From Microbispora corallina (GTDB taxonomy: Bacteria > Actinomycetota > Actinomycetes > Streptosporangiales > Streptosporangiaceae): a DNA stretch of 64,000 bases. The DNA is taken from positions 186,001-250,000 of the forward strand of contig NZ_BOOC01000001.1 in NCBI RefSeq assembly GCF_016863035.1. The letters run 5' to 3'. The notes beneath the pieces are model-generated. The model had not been told where the DNA came from. It worked only from the letters and a program-made list of their open reading frames with translations, and did not search any database. This document shows positions 47,425 to 56,667 of this stretch, piece by piece (the first letter of the stretch is position 1; the number at the start of each line of letters is the position of its first letter). Made by a program: the position numbers and the translations under genes.

Positions 47425-48619
47425 CCGCGCCGCCTCCCTCCGGCCCGCGGGCGCGGGCCCCGGCCAGCAGGGCGGCCAGGTCCTCGAACGCCGCGAGGCT
47501 GTGCCCGGCCACGAAGTCCGACACGTACGGCAGGGCCGCGCGGATCCCGGCGGTCAGCGGGCGGTACTCGGGGTCGCCCTTGTGCGGGTTCACCCAGATC
47601 ACCCGGTGGGCCGTGCGGGAGAGCCGGGCCATCTGGGCGCCCAGCAGCTCCGCCGGGCCCCTCTCCCAGCCGTCCGAGGCGATCACGACGATCGCGCCCC
47701 GGGGGTCGGGCAGCCGCAGCAGCTCCTTGATCTCCTCCCCCAGCCGGGTGCCGCCGCTCCAGTCGGGGATGGCGGCCGAGCAGGCGGCCATCGCCCGGTC
47801 GGGGTCGCGGTGGCGCAGCTCGGCGGTGATCCGGGTGAGCCGCGTCCCGGCGCTGAACACCTCGGTGGCCGCCGGCTGGGCGCGCACGAGCGCGTGCGCG
47901 AAGCGCAGCAGCGTGTCGGAGTAGGCGGCCATCGAGCCGCTGACGTCCACGGCCATGACCACTCTGCGGGGCCGGTCGCGGTGTGCCCGCAGCAGCAGCC
48001 GTGCGGGGTCCCCGCCGTGCCGGACCGCCTCCCGGACCGTGCGCCGCCCGTCGAGCCGGCCGCGGGCGGCCGGGCGGAACCGCCGGGACCGGCGCCGCTC
48101 CCGCGCCCCGTCGAGCAGGGCGAGCAGGGCGCCCACCTCGCGCCGTTCTGCCTCGCTCATCCGGGCGACGTCCCGGTGCCGCAGCACCTCGATCCGGCTC
48201 GCGGTGGCCGGGAGCGCGCCGGCCTCTCCCGTCCCCTCAGGCTCCGCCCCGTACGGCAGGGCGGTGGGACGGGTCACGGTCACGGAGGTGGCGGCGCGGT
48301 CCGGGCGCGGGCGCAGGCCGGAGAAGTAGGCGGCGAAGCACCGGTCGTACCGGGGGATGTCGCCGGGCACGGCGCACAGCGTGAGGCGGCCGGCCCAGTA
48401 GACGTCCCGCTCCCGGGCGGCGTCGAGGTGGCCGAGCGCGGCCAGGAAGCTCTGCGTGCGCTCGTGGTCGGCCCCCACCCCGGCGGCCCGCAACGTCCGG
48501 GCGAAGCCGGTCAGGGTGGCCGCGAGGGCCTCCCGGGGCGTCCCGGGGCCTGGGGGCGCGGAACGGCCCGTGCCGGGGTGGCCTCCCGCGCTGTCAGCCA
48601 CGGCCGCGGGTCCCGTCAC
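47417..48619 (-). CDS. CoxE-like von Willebrand factor A protein
   Basis: 400 residues. VWA domain with the MIDAS motif VMAVDVSGSMAAY, and the family region LLALLDGARERRRSRRFRPAARGRLDGRRT before it. CoxE pairs with the AAA ATPase CoxD in assembling CO-dehydrogenase-type metal clusters. The start GTG 48619 overlaps the end of coxD by 26 bases; GTG 48601 is an alternative. Confidence 0.92.
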   Translation of the reverse strand: MTGPAAVADSAGGHPGTGRSAPPGPGTPREALAATLTGFARTLRAAGVGADHERTQSFLAALGHLDAARERDVYWAGRLTLCAVPGDIPRYDRCFAAYFSGLRPRPDRAATSVTVTRPTALPYGAEPEGTGEAGALPATASRIEVLRHRDVARMSEAERREVGALLALLDGARERRRSRRFRPAARGRLDGRRTVREAVRHGGDPARLLLRAHRDRPRRVVMAVDVSGSMAAYSDTLLRFAHALVRAQPAATEVFSAGTRLTRITAELRHRDPDRAMAACSAAIPDWSGGTRLGEEIKELLRLPDPRGAIVVIASDGWERGPAELLGAQMARLSRTAHRVIWVNPHKGDPEYRPLTAGIRAALPYVSDFVAGHSLAAFEDLAALLAGARARGPEGGGADA

Positions 48620-49529
48620 TGGAGTCCCGGACCGGAGCTGCCGGGGCCGCCAGCAGGCGGCGGGCCCGGACGGTCTCCTGGTCCTCCCGATACTTGAGCA
48701 CCGCTCCGAGCGTCACGGCGGCCAGGTCCGGGTTCAGCTCGGCGGCGCCGAGCGTGAGCAGCGCCTCGGCCCAGTCGAGGGTCTCCGCGATGCCGGGCGG
48801 CTTAACGAGGTCGGCCGCCCGCAGCCGCCCCGCGGCCCGGGCCACGTCCGACGCGAGCCGCTCGGTGCAGCCGGGCAGGCGCCGCAGCAGGATCGCCACC
48901 TCGAGGTCGAAGCCGGGGTGCTCCAGCCAGTGGTAGAGGCAGCGGCGCTTGAGCGCGTCGTGCACCTCGCGGGTGCGGTTGGAGGTCACGACGACGACGG
49001 GAGGCGTGACCGCGCTGATCGTGCCCAGCTCGGGGATGGTGATGGTGAAGTCGGACAGCACCTCCAGCAGGAACGCCTCGAACTCGTCGTCCGCCCGGTC
49101 GACCTCGTCCACCAGCAGGACGCTGGGCTGCGTCTCCAGGGCCCGCAGCAGCGGCCGGGCGATCAGGAACCTGCGGTCGTAGATCTCGCCCTCGAGAGCG
49201 CCCGCGTCGGCCGCGCCCGCCGCCTCCGCGGCCTTGAGGTGCAGGAGCTGGCGGGCGAAGTCCCAGTCGTAGAGGGCCTGGGCGGCGTCGAGCCCCTCGT
49301 AGCACTGCAGCCGGATGAGCGGGGCGCCGAGGATCGCGGCCAGCGTCTTGGCCAGCTCGGTCTTGCCGACCCCGGCCTCACCCTCAAGGAAGAGCGGCCG
49401 GCCCATCCGCACCGCGAGGTACGCCGCCGTCGCCAGCCCCTCGTCCGCCAGGTAGTCGTGGTGGTCGAGCAGCTCCGCCAGCGTCGCGGGCGAGTCGATG
49501 TCCGGCACCGTGGTTGTCCGCCGCAGCAC
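48594..49529 (-). CDS. CoxD-like MoxR-type AAA+ ATPase
   Basis: 311 residues. Walker A GEAGVGKTELAKTLAA, Walker B SVLLVDEVDRADDEFEAFLLE, and the block YEGLDAAQALYDWDFARQLLH that marks the CoxD type. With the VWA partner it remodels or loads the metal site of molybdenum hydroxylases. GTG 49529 is taken as start; GTG 49508 is in frame. First gene of the operon. Structural dehydrogenase genes are not adjacent. Confidence 0.93.
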   Translation of the reverse strand: MLRRTTTVPDIDSPATLAELLDHHDYLADEGLATAAYLAVRMGRPLFLEGEAGVGKTELAKTLAAILGAPLIRLQCYEGLDAAQALYDWDFARQLLHLKAAEAAGAADAGALEGEIYDRRFLIARPLLRALETQPSVLLVDEVDRADDEFEAFLLEVLSDFTITIPELGTISAVTPPVVVVTSNRTREVHDALKRRCLYHWLEHPGFDLEVAILLRRLPGCTERLASDVARAAGRLRAADLVKPPGIAETLDWAEALLTLGAAELNPDLAAVTLGAVLKYREDQETVRARRLLAAPAAPVRDSSDGTRGRG

Positions 49530-49666
49530 AGGGTCAGGCTACGCGCCACGGATTCCCCCCGCTCTGGCCGATTCCGCCAAACAGCGGCGGCCCCCGCCCC
49601 GGCGATTGCCACGATCGCACAGCCCCCGGCCCGCACGAGCGCGGCGGGCGGTCTAGGGTCGTGGCC

Positions 49667-50290
49667 GTGGAGCTCTCGCCCGCCTCGCCGGTCCCGCCCG
49701 CGCCGCCGGAGCTCGCGGGCTCCCCCGCGGGCAGGGCGCTCGCCGCCGAGCTCGCGGCCCGCTGGGCCGAGCCGCACCGCCGCTACCACACCACGGCCCA
49801 CCTCCGCGCCGTCCTCGCCGCGATCGAGCCGCTCGCCGGCCTCGCCCGCGACCCCGCGGCCGTACGGCTGGCCGCCTGGTTCCATGACGCCGTGTACGAG
49901 GGCCTCGCGGGACGGGACGAGGAGCGCAGCGCCCAGCTCTCCCTGGCGCGGCTGCCGGCCTGCGGCCTCGCGCCGGAGCGGGTGCGGGAGGTGGCCAGGC
50001 TGGTGCGGGTCACGGCCGGGCACGCGTACGAGCCGGGCGACGCCGACGCGGCCGTGCTGTGCGACGCCGACCTCGCCGTCCTGGGCGGGACCCCCGAGGA
50101 GTACGACGCGTACGCCCGGGCCGTGCGGGAGGAGTACGGCCACGTCCCCGGCGACCTGTTCCGGGCGGGGCGGGCCGCCGTCCTGCGCGGCCTGCTGGCG
50201 AACGGGCGCCTCTACGGCACCCCGCTGGGGCGCGACCTGTGGGAGGCGCGGGCCAGGGACAACCTGGCCCGGGAGCTCGCCCGCCTCTGA
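49667..50290 (+). CDS. HD-domain predicted metal-dependent phosphohydrolase
   Basis: 207 residues. Metal ligands HTTAHL and WFHDAVYEG (HD pair), with a later LCDADLAVLGG aspartate. The family (COG4339) has no known substrate. GTG 49667 starts 7 bases after TAGGGT (49654-49659), a good actinobacterial -10 box, so the mRNA may be leaderless. GTG 49661 is an alternative. Confidence 0.85.
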   Translation: MELSPASPVPPAPPELAGSPAGRALAAELAARWAEPHRRYHTTAHLRAVLAAIEPLAGLARDPAAVRLAAWFHDAVYEGLAGRDEERSAQLSLARLPACGLAPERVREVARLVRVTAGHAYEPGDADAAVLCDADLAVLGGTPEEYDAYARAVREEYGHVPGDLFRAGRAAVLRGLLANGRLYGTPLGRDLWEARARDNLARELARL

Positions 50291-50308
50291 CGCCCCTCCG
50301 CGGGCGGC

Positions 50309-50572
50309 CTAGCGGGACTTGCGGCGGCGCAGGCCGGCGTCCCGCAGGCGGCGCACCAGCTCGCCGCTGGACACCGCCTCCGCGCCGAGGGCCAGCGCCC
50401 GGTCGTACACCGTCTCCGGCACGTCATAGTGGTCGCGGTCGAAGGCCCGCTCGGGCACTCCGAGGGCGCGGGCGAAGGCGTGCAGCTCCTCGTACGACCC
50501 GTCGCTGACGAGGTGGGACCAGAGCAGACCGCGGGGGCCCGGCCAGTTGGGCCGGTCGATCAGCACGGCCAT
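50309..50572 (-). CDS. DUF4031 domain protein
   Basis: 87 residues. Begins AVLIDRPNWPGPRGLLWSHL and has the conserved block FDRDHYDVPETVYDRALALGAEAVS, matching DUF4031. Small cytoplasmic protein of unknown role. Convergent with the HD gene and divergent from the sulfonate operon. GGCGGGAGG stands eight bases before ATG 50572. Confidence 0.87.
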   Translation of the reverse strand: MAVLIDRPNWPGPRGLLWSHLVSDGSYEELHAFARALGVPERAFDRDHYDVPETVYDRALALGAEAVSSGELVRRLRDAGLRRRKSR

Positions 50573-50622
50573 CGGCCCTCCCGCCTCTCCGAACGTCTCA
50601 GGGCAACCCTAATGGCGATATA

Positions 50623-50639
50623 CCTATTGACCCGATAGG
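50623..50639. promoter_or_regulatory. Inverted repeat at the sulfonate operon promoter
   Basis: CCTAT and ATAGG flank a 7-base spacer, TGACCCG. TTGACC (50627-50632) inside it can act as a -35 box for the sulfonate operon, and AT-rich bases follow. The gap is shared with the divergent DUF4031 gene. Likely repressor site, regulator unknown. An eight-codon ATG frame (50612-50638) ends within it. Confidence 0.5.
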
Positions 50640-50689
50640 AAATATAGACAATCCTGTGGGCAACGTCCGCTCCACCTGCGAGGTGATCC

Positions 50690-51523
50690 ATGTCCGTCCT
50701 CGAACTGGAGACGGAGGTCCGGGCCGGCGCACGGCCGGGTCCCCGTCCCCAGAGCCGGCGGTTGCCCGGCAGATCCTGGCATCGCTGGATCAGCCCGCTG
50801 GTCCTGGTCGTCGCGTGGCAGATCGCGAGCGCGACCGGGCTGCTGCCCACCCGGCTCCTGGCCGCGCCGTCCACGATCGCGGCGACCGCGCTCGACCTCG
50901 TCCGCGACGGGACGCTGCCGACGGCGATCGCCGTGTCCCTGCAGCGCGTGCTCGCCGGCTTCGCCGCCGGCGCCGTCGCGGGGGTCGGGACGGCGCTGGT
51001 GGCCGGCCTGAGCCGGGCCGGTGAGAACGCGGTCGACCCGATCATGCAGATGCTCCGCGCGCTGCCGTTCTTCGGGCTGATCCCGCTGTTCATCCTGTGG
51101 TTCGGCATCGGCGAGACGCCGAAGGTGCTGCTGGTGGCCCTCGCGGTGTCGTTCCCGCTCTACCTCAACACGTTCGCCGGCATCCGAGGCGTGGACGGCA
51201 AGCTCGCCGAGGTCGCGCGGACGCTCAAGCTGGGCAGGGCCCAGCTCGTGCGGCACATCGTGCTGCCCGGCGCGCTGCCCCAGACGCTGGTGGGACTCCG
51301 GCAGAGCCTCGGCGTCGCCTGGCTCGCGCTGATCGTGGCCGAGCAGATCAACGCCGACGCGGGGCTCGGCTACATGATCAACGACGCCCGGGAGTTCCTG
51401 CGCACCGACGTGATCGTCGTCGGCCTGCTCGTCTACAGCGCGCTCGGCCTGCTGACCGACGCCCTCGTCCGGCTGCTCGAAAGGAGGGCGCTGACGTGGC
51501 GGCGCGAGTTCCTGTCCAGGTGA
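50690..51523 (+). CDS. ssuC: Aliphatic sulfonate ABC transporter permease
   Basis: 277 residues, about six membrane helices with the ABC permease coupling block EVARTLKLGRAQLVRHIVLPGALPQ. Closest in pattern to SsuC/TauC. First gene in an ssuC-ssuB-ssuA-ssuD set. ATG 50690 with GGTGATCC upstream. Confidence 0.9.
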   Translation: MSVLELETEVRAGARPGPRPQSRRLPGRSWHRWISPLVLVVAWQIASATGLLPTRLLAAPSTIAATALDLVRDGTLPTAIAVSLQRVLAGFAAGAVAGVGTALVAGLSRAGENAVDPIMQMLRALPFFGLIPLFILWFGIGETPKVLLVALAVSFPLYLNTFAGIRGVDGKLAEVARTLKLGRAQLVRHIVLPGALPQTLVGLRQSLGVAWLALIVAEQINADAGLGYMINDAREFLRTDVIVVGLLVYSALGLLTDALVRLLERRALTWRREFLSR

Positions 51524-52236
51524 GCCCGCCCGAGGTGGCGGCGTCGGTCCGGGCGCTCACCCGGCGCTTCGGCGACCGGACCGTCCTCGACGACCTCGAC
51601 CTGGAGATCGCGAGGGGCGAGTTCGTGGCGCTGCTCGGCCGCAGCGGCTCGGGCAAGTCGACGCTGCTGCGGGCGCTCGCCGGGCTGGACGACGAGGTGG
51701 AGGGCGGTCTCGCGGTCGGCGAGTCGGTCGCCGTGGCCTTCCAGGAGCCCCGCCTCGTGCCGTGGAAGCGGGTGCGGGCCAACGTCGCGCTGGGCCTCGC
51801 CCGCGGCGACGCCCGCGCCAGGGCCGAGGCCGCCCTCGCCGAGGTCGGCCTCACCGAGCGGGCGGACGCCTGGCCGCTCACGCTGTCGGGCGGCGAGGCA
51901 CAGCGGGCCAGCCTGGCCCGGGCCCTCGTCCGCGAGCCCGGCCTGCTGCTGCTCGACGAGCCGTTCTCCGCGCTCGACGCGCTGACCAGGATCACCATGC
52001 ACAGGCTGGTCCTGGAGCTGTGGTCGGCCCACCGGCCGGCCGTCCTGCTCGTCACCCACGACGTGGACGAGGCGCTGCTGCTGGCCGACCGCGTCCTCGT
52101 GCTCGACGAGGGCCGCATCGCCCACGAGACGGCGATCTCCCTGCCCCGGCCGCGCCACCGCGACCACCCCGACCTCGTGTCCCTGCGCACCACCCTGCTG
52201 GCCGCTCTCGGCGTCTCCCCAGAAGGAACAGCATGA
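51496..52236 (+). CDS. ssuB: Aliphatic sulfonate ABC transporter ATPase
   Basis: 246 residues. Walker A GRSGSGKST, signature LSGGEAQRASLARAL, Walker B LLLLDEPF and switch H in VTHDVDEA. Powers sulfonate uptake with the permease coded before it. GTG 51496, after AAGGAGGG, overlaps the permease gene by 28 bases. The longer open frame upstream is a shadow of ssuC. Confidence 0.92.
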   Translation: MAARVPVQVSPPEVAASVRALTRRFGDRTVLDDLDLEIARGEFVALLGRSGSGKSTLLRALAGLDDEVEGGLAVGESVAVAFQEPRLVPWKRVRANVALGLARGDARARAEAALAEVGLTERADAWPLTLSGGEAQRASLARALVREPGLLLLDEPFSALDALTRITMHRLVLELWSAHRPAVLLVTHDVDEALLLADRVLVLDEGRIAHETAISLPRPRHRDHPDLVSLRTTLLAALGVSPEGTA

Positions 52237-53234
52237 ACAGGAAACTCCTCGCCGCCGTCCTGCTCGCCGTCTCCGTCGCGACCGCGTGCTCCTCCACCGG
52301 CTCCTCCGGCGGCTCCTCCACCGGGGGCGCCAAGGGCTCCTCCGGCTCGGGCGTGACGCTGCGCGTCGGCGACCAGAAGGCCGGGTCCCAGGCGCTCCTG
52401 GAGGCCGCCGGGCTGCTCGACGGCACCCCGTACACGATCACCTGGTCCCAGTTCACGTCGGGGCCCCCGCTGCTGGAGGCGGTGAACGCGGGGGCCGTCG
52501 ACATCGGCGGCGTGGGCAACACCCCGCCCGTCTTCGCCGCGGCCTCCGGCTCGAAGATCAAGGTGGTGGCCGCGTACCGGCAGAACCTGGCGGCGGCGGC
52601 CATCCTCGTGCCGCAGAACTCGACGATCACCTCGCCCGCCCAGCTGAAGGGCAAGAAGGTCGCGGTGGCCAAGGGCAGCTCGGCCCACTACCACCTGCTG
52701 GCCGTGCTCCAGAAGCAGGGCCTGTCCTTCAAGGACGTCCAGCCGCAGTACCTCCAGCCCGCGGACGCGCTCGCCGCGTTCTCCTCGGGCACGGTCGACG
52801 CCTGGGCCATCTGGGACCCCTTCACCTCCCAGGCCCGCATCCAGAACAAGGCCCGGCTGCTGGTCGACGGCACCGGATACGTCAACGGCCTCAACTTCCA
52901 GGTCGCGGCCCCCGCCGCCCTGGAGGACGGCGCCAAGCAGGCCGCCATCCGCGACTTCCTCACCCGGCTCGCCAAGGCCCGCAACTGGGCCGAGTCCCAC
53001 CAGGCCGAGTGGGCCAAGGTCTGGGCCAAGGAGACGGGCCTGCCGGTAGAGGTGGCGAACTCCGCGGTCGCCAACGCGGTCGCCGCGCCGATCGTCATCG
53101 ACGACGCGGTGGTGACGTCCGAGCAGCAGATGGCGGACGCGTTCTCGGCCGAGGGCCTGATCCCCGGCAGCGTCAAATTCTCCGATTTCGTGGATGAGCG
53201 GTTCAACGACGTCGTCGCGAAGGCACAGCAATGA
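52233..53234 (+). CDS. ssuA: Sulfonate-binding lipoprotein
   Basis: 333 residues. Lipobox ends VSVATAC with the lipidated Cys at 19, then a Ser/Gly linker and a type-2 periplasmic binding fold with the family block GVGNTPPVFAAASGSKIKVVAAYR and AKGSSAHYHLLAVLQK. Delivers alkanesulfonates to the SsuBC pump. ATG 52233 overlaps the ssuB stop as ATGA. Confidence 0.92.
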   Translation: MNRKLLAAVLLAVSVATACSSTGSSGGSSTGGAKGSSGSGVTLRVGDQKAGSQALLEAAGLLDGTPYTITWSQFTSGPPLLEAVNAGAVDIGGVGNTPPVFAAASGSKIKVVAAYRQNLAAAAILVPQNSTITSPAQLKGKKVAVAKGSSAHYHLLAVLQKQGLSFKDVQPQYLQPADALAAFSSGTVDAWAIWDPFTSQARIQNKARLLVDGTGYVNGLNFQVAAPAALEDGAKQAAIRDFLTRLAKARNWAESHQAEWAKVWAKETGLPVEVANSAVANAVAAPIVIDDAVVTSEQQMADAFSAEGLIPGSVKFSDFVDERFNDVVAKAQQ

Positions 53235-54364
53235 GATTCCACTGGTTCCTGCCCACCACGGGCGACAGCAGGGCGATCGTCGGCGGCGGCCACGGCCTCC
53301 ACCGCGGCCACGGCCACCCCACGGCCTCGGTCTACCGGCCGCCCTCCATCGACTACCTCGGGCAGATCGCTCGGTCGGCCGAGCAGCTCGGCTTCGAGGC
53401 CGTGCTCACCCCCACGGGCACCTTCTGCGAGGACGCCTGGCTGGTGACCGCGGCGCTGACGCAGGTGACGACCCGGCTGAAGTTCCTGGTGGCGTTCCGG
53501 CCCGGGTTCCTGTCGCCGACGCTGGCCGCCCAGATGGCCGCCACGTACCAGCGGATCTCGGGCGGGCGGCTGCTGCTCAACGTGGTCACGGGCGGCGAGG
53601 CGACCGAGCAGAAGCGGTTCGGCGACCACCTGTCGAAGGACGAGCGGTACGCCAGGACCGACGAGTTCCTCACCGTGGTCCGCGGCGCGTGGGACGGCCC
53701 GTTCGACTTCGCGGGCGAGCACTACCAGGTCGAGGGCGCGATGGTCGCCGAGCGGCCCTCCCCCGTGCCCGAGCTGTACTTCGGAGGGTCGTCGCCGGCG
53801 GCCGGGCCGGTCGCCGCCCGGCACGTGAACGTCTACCTGACGTGGGGCGAGCCGCCGTCGCAGGTGGCCGCCAAGCTCGGCTGGATCCGGGAGCTGGCCG
53901 CGGCGGAGGGCCGCACGCTGCGGTTCGGCATCCGGCTGCATGTGATCACCCGCGACACCTCGCAGGAGGCGTGGGCGGAGGCGGACCGGCTGCTCGACCG
54001 GATCGACCCGGAGGACATCGCGTCGGCCCGGACGATCCTCGGCCGCAGCGAGTCGGTCGGGCAGCAGCGGATGCTCGCGCTGCACGAGGGCTTCCGCGGC
54101 GGCCGGGCCCGCGACCTGGAGATCCATCCGGGCCTGTGGGCGGGCGTCGGGCTCGTCCGCGGCGGCGCGGGAACGGCCCTCGTCGGCAGCCACGCCGAGG
54201 TGGCCGACCTCGTGGAGGAGTACGCCTCGCTCGGGATCGAGGAGTTCGTGCTGTCCGGCTACCCCCACCTGGAGGAGGCCTACTGGTTCGGCGAGGGCGT
54301 GCTGCCGGAGCTGCGGCGCCGGGGCGCGCTCGACCGCTCTCCCGCCGTACGGCTCACCGCCTGA
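53231..54364 (+). CDS. ssuD: FMNH2-dependent alkanesulfonate monooxygenase
   Basis: 377 residues, luciferase-type barrel. N terminus RFHWFLPTTGDSRAI, middle LVAFRPGFLSPTLAAQMAAT and LNVVTGGEATEQKRFGDHL match SsuD. The enzyme releases sulfite from alkanesulfonates for use in sulfur assimilation. ATG 53231 overlaps ssuA as ATGA. No flavin reductase (SsuE) is coded in the operon. Confidence 0.95.
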   Translation: MRFHWFLPTTGDSRAIVGGGHGLHRGHGHPTASVYRPPSIDYLGQIARSAEQLGFEAVLTPTGTFCEDAWLVTAALTQVTTRLKFLVAFRPGFLSPTLAAQMAATYQRISGGRLLLNVVTGGEATEQKRFGDHLSKDERYARTDEFLTVVRGAWDGPFDFAGEHYQVEGAMVAERPSPVPELYFGGSSPAAGPVAARHVNVYLTWGEPPSQVAAKLGWIRELAAAEGRTLRFGIRLHVITRDTSQEAWAEADRLLDRIDPEDIASARTILGRSESVGQQRMLALHEGFRGGRARDLEIHPGLWAGVGLVRGGAGTALVGSHAEVADLVEEYASLGIEEFVLSGYPHLEEAYWFGEGVLPELRRRGALDRSPAVRLTA

Positions 54365-54400
54365 GGCACCCGGCCCGAGGCGGGCGCGGCGGGCTCGTCC

Positions 54401-54853
54401 CTACACCCGGTCGGGGGCCTCGCCGCGCTCGCGGATCAGCGCGCTGAGCTCCGACACGGCCCGGCGCGATCGCTCCCGCTCGGTGCTCTGGATGCCCATC
54501 GCGCCGAGGCTCAGCCCGTTGGCCAGGTCGAGCTTCGGCCACGGGTCGCCCTCGACCATGGTGACGTCCAGCAGCTCGGGCCACTCGTAGTGGTGGACCC
54601 GCAGGGGGTTCACCACCGTGACGCCCCGCTCGTCGGCGCTCACGCGGAGCCGGCCGAGCAGGTGGAGGAGGGCCGCCACGAGGAGGCCGAAGACCACGAT
54701 GCCGATCCGGTCCGGCACGCCGAACATGGGCGGCAGGACCACCGCGAGCAGGACGGAGCCCCCGATCATCACGGCGGCCAGGCCGTACGCGATGATCGGG
54801 GCGCGTCGCGGGCGCCAGGTCACGGGCAACCGCGGAGGCGTCGCCTCAGACAC
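54401..54853 (-). CDS. Bacterial PH-domain membrane protein
   Basis: 150 residues. Two membrane helices (about 20-65) are followed by a PH-like domain beginning LRVSADERGVTVVNPLRVHHYEWPELLDV. Common in actinobacteria, function unknown. It lies after ribH on the same strand, 123 bases away. Confidence 0.85.
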   Translation of the reverse strand: MSEATPPRLPVTWRPRRAPIIAYGLAAVMIGGSVLLAVVLPPMFGVPDRIGIVVFGLLVAALLHLLGRLRVSADERGVTVVNPLRVHHYEWPELLDVTMVEGDPWPKLDLANGLSLGAMGIQSTERERSRRAVSELSALIRERGEAPDRV

Positions 54854-54976
54854 GGCGAGCCGCCGGGAGGTCGCGCACGGCGTCAGCGGGGACGGCTCGT
54901 GCGGGCTTGTGCGTGATCACTGATGGTTTTCCCAGCTCGGACGGGCGGGATGCGTCATCCCTGGTGGGTCTGCGGC

Positions 54977-55447
54977 TCAGGTCGCCAGGCGGCGGAGGGT
55001 GAGGGCCGTCTCGAGGGCGGCCATCGTCGCCTCGTAGCCCTTGTCCTCCTTGCTGCCCGGCAGCCCGGACCGCTCGACCGCTTGATCAAGCGTGTCACAT
55101 GTGAGGACCCCGTTGCCCACCGGGGTCGACTCGTCGAGCGCGATCCTGGTCAACCCCGCCGTCACCGAGTCGCAGACGTAGTCGAAGTGGGCCGTGTCGC
55201 CGCGGATCACCGCGCCGAGGGCCACGACCGCGTCGCACCGGCGGGCGAGCGCCTGGACCACGACCGGGATCTCCAGCGAGCCCGCCACCCGGACGGTGAG
55301 CGCCTCGGCCCCGCTGTCCTCGGCCGCCCGCAGCGCCCGCGCCACCAGCTGGTCGGTGATCTTCTCGTGCCACCGGGCCGCGACGACGCCCACGGTCAGC
55401 CCGCTCGCGTCGACCGGGGAGGCCCCGGGACGTCCCTCGCCGCTCAT
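54977..55447 (-). CDS. ribH: 6,7-dimethyl-8-ribityllumazine synthase
   Basis: 156 residues. Condenses the ribityl-aminopyrimidine with dihydroxybutanone phosphate. Conserved [44 protein letters not shown] with the catalytic His, and [11 protein letters not shown] 55447 overlaps ribBA as ATGA. Last gene of the rib operon. Confidence 0.97.
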   Translation of the reverse strand: MSGEGRPGASPVDASGLTVGVVAARWHEKITDQLVARALRAAEDSGAEALTVRVAGSLEIPVVVQALARRCDAVVALGAVIRGDTAHFDYVCDSVTAGLTRIALDESTPVGNGVLTCDTLDQAVERSGLPGSKEDKGYEATMAALETALTLRRLAT

Positions 55448-56667
55448 TCGTCCTCCGTCTCAGGGATGTCGTGGCCCAGCCGGTCGCGCTTGGCCGCCAG
55501 GTACCTCTCGTTGTACGGGTTCATCGCCACGGGCATCGGCTCGCGGCCGAGGACCTTGATGCCGTATCCGTCCATGCCGCGCATCTTGGCCGGGTTGTTC
55601 GTCAGCAGCCGGACCGACTTCACGCCGAGGTCGGCCAGCATCTGGCCGGCGTTGGAGAACTCCCGCGCGTCCACCGGGAGCCCCAGCTCCAGGTTGGCGT
55701 CCACGGTGTCGCTGCCGTTGTCCTGGAGGCTGTAGGCCCGCAGCTTGGCCAGCAGGCCGATGCCCCGGCCCTCGTGGCCGCGCAGGTAGACGATCACCCC
55801 GCGGCCCTGCTCGGCGATCGTCCGCATGGCGCTGTCGAGCTGCACGCCGCAGTCGCAGCGCAGCGAGCCGAGCACGTCGCCGGTCAGGCACTCGGAGTGC
55901 GCCCGCACCAGCACGTTCTCGCCGTCGCCGAGGTCGCCGTAGACCAGGGCCACGTGCTCGCCGCCGTCGAGCGCGCTGGCGTACCCGTAGGCCCGCCACT
56001 CGCCGTACCGGTTGGGGATGCGGGTCTCGGCGACGCGAGTGACCATCCGCTCGGAACGGCGGCGGTGCTCGACGAGCTGCTCGATCGTGACGAGCGCGAG
56101 GTCGTGCTCGTCGGCGAACTCCCGCAGCCGGGGCAGCCGGGCCATCGTGCCGTCGTCGTTGACGATCTCGGCGAGCGCGCCCGCGGCCGACAGCCCGGCC
56201 AGCCGGGCGAGGTCGACGGCCGCCTCGGTGTGGCCCTGGCGGACCAGCACGCCGCCCTCGCGGTAGCGCAGGGGGAAGATGTGGCCGGGGCGGACCAGCT
56301 CGTACGGCTCGGTGGCCGAGTCGCACAGCGTCCGGATCGTCTTGGCCCGGTCGGCCGCCGAGATGCCTGTCGTCACGCCGTCCCGGGCGTCCACGCTGAT
56401 CGTGTAGGCCGTCCGGAGGTGCTCGCGGTTGTCGGTGACCATCAGCGGCAGCCCGAGCCGGTCGAGCTCGGCGCCCTCCATCGCGACGCAGACGACGCCA
56501 CTGGTGTACCGGATCATGAACGCGACCAGCTCCGGGGTGGCCTTCGCCGCCGCGAAGATGAGGTCGCCCTCGTTCTCCCTGTTCTCGTTGTCGACCACCA
56601 CGACCGGCCGGCCGTCGCGGATGTCGGCGATGGCGCGGTCGACCGGGTCGAGCCTGATCTCCTTCAC
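55444..56667 (-). CDS. ribBA: Bifunctional dihydroxybutanone phosphate synthase / GTP cyclohydrolase II
   Basis: 407 residues. The first 200 residues are RibB with [11 protein letters not shown] and [12 protein letters not shown]; the rest is RibA with zinc cysteines in [19 protein letters not shown] and [11 protein letters not shown]. Together they make both precursors of the riboflavin ring. GTG 56667 overlaps the ribM stop as GTGA; upstream codons of the frame are within ribM. Confidence 0.97.
   Translation of the reverse strand: MKEIRLDPVDRAIADIRDGRPVVVVDNENRENEGDLIFAAAKATPELVAFMIRYTSGVVCVAMEGAELDRLGLPLMVTDNREHLRTAYTISVDARDGVTTGISAADRAKTIRTLCDSATEPYELVRPGHIFPLRYREGGVLVRQGHTEAAVDLARLAGLSAAGALAEIVNDDGTMARLPRLREFADEHDLALVTIEQLVEHRRRSERMVTRVAETRIPNRYGEWRAYGYASALDGGEHVALVYGDLGDGENVLVRAHSECLTGDVLGSLRCDCGVQLDSAMRTIAEQGRGVIVYLRGHEGRGIGLLAKLRAYSLQDNGSDTVDANLELGLPVDAREFSNAGQMLADLGVKSVRLLTNNPAKMRGMDGYGIKVLGREPMPVAMNPYNERYLAAKRDRLGHDIPETEDE

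Noticed and set aside
50612-50638. Eight-codon frame before the sulfonate operon
   Set aside because: No ribosome site and not rich in Cys or Met; not called as a gene, only noted.
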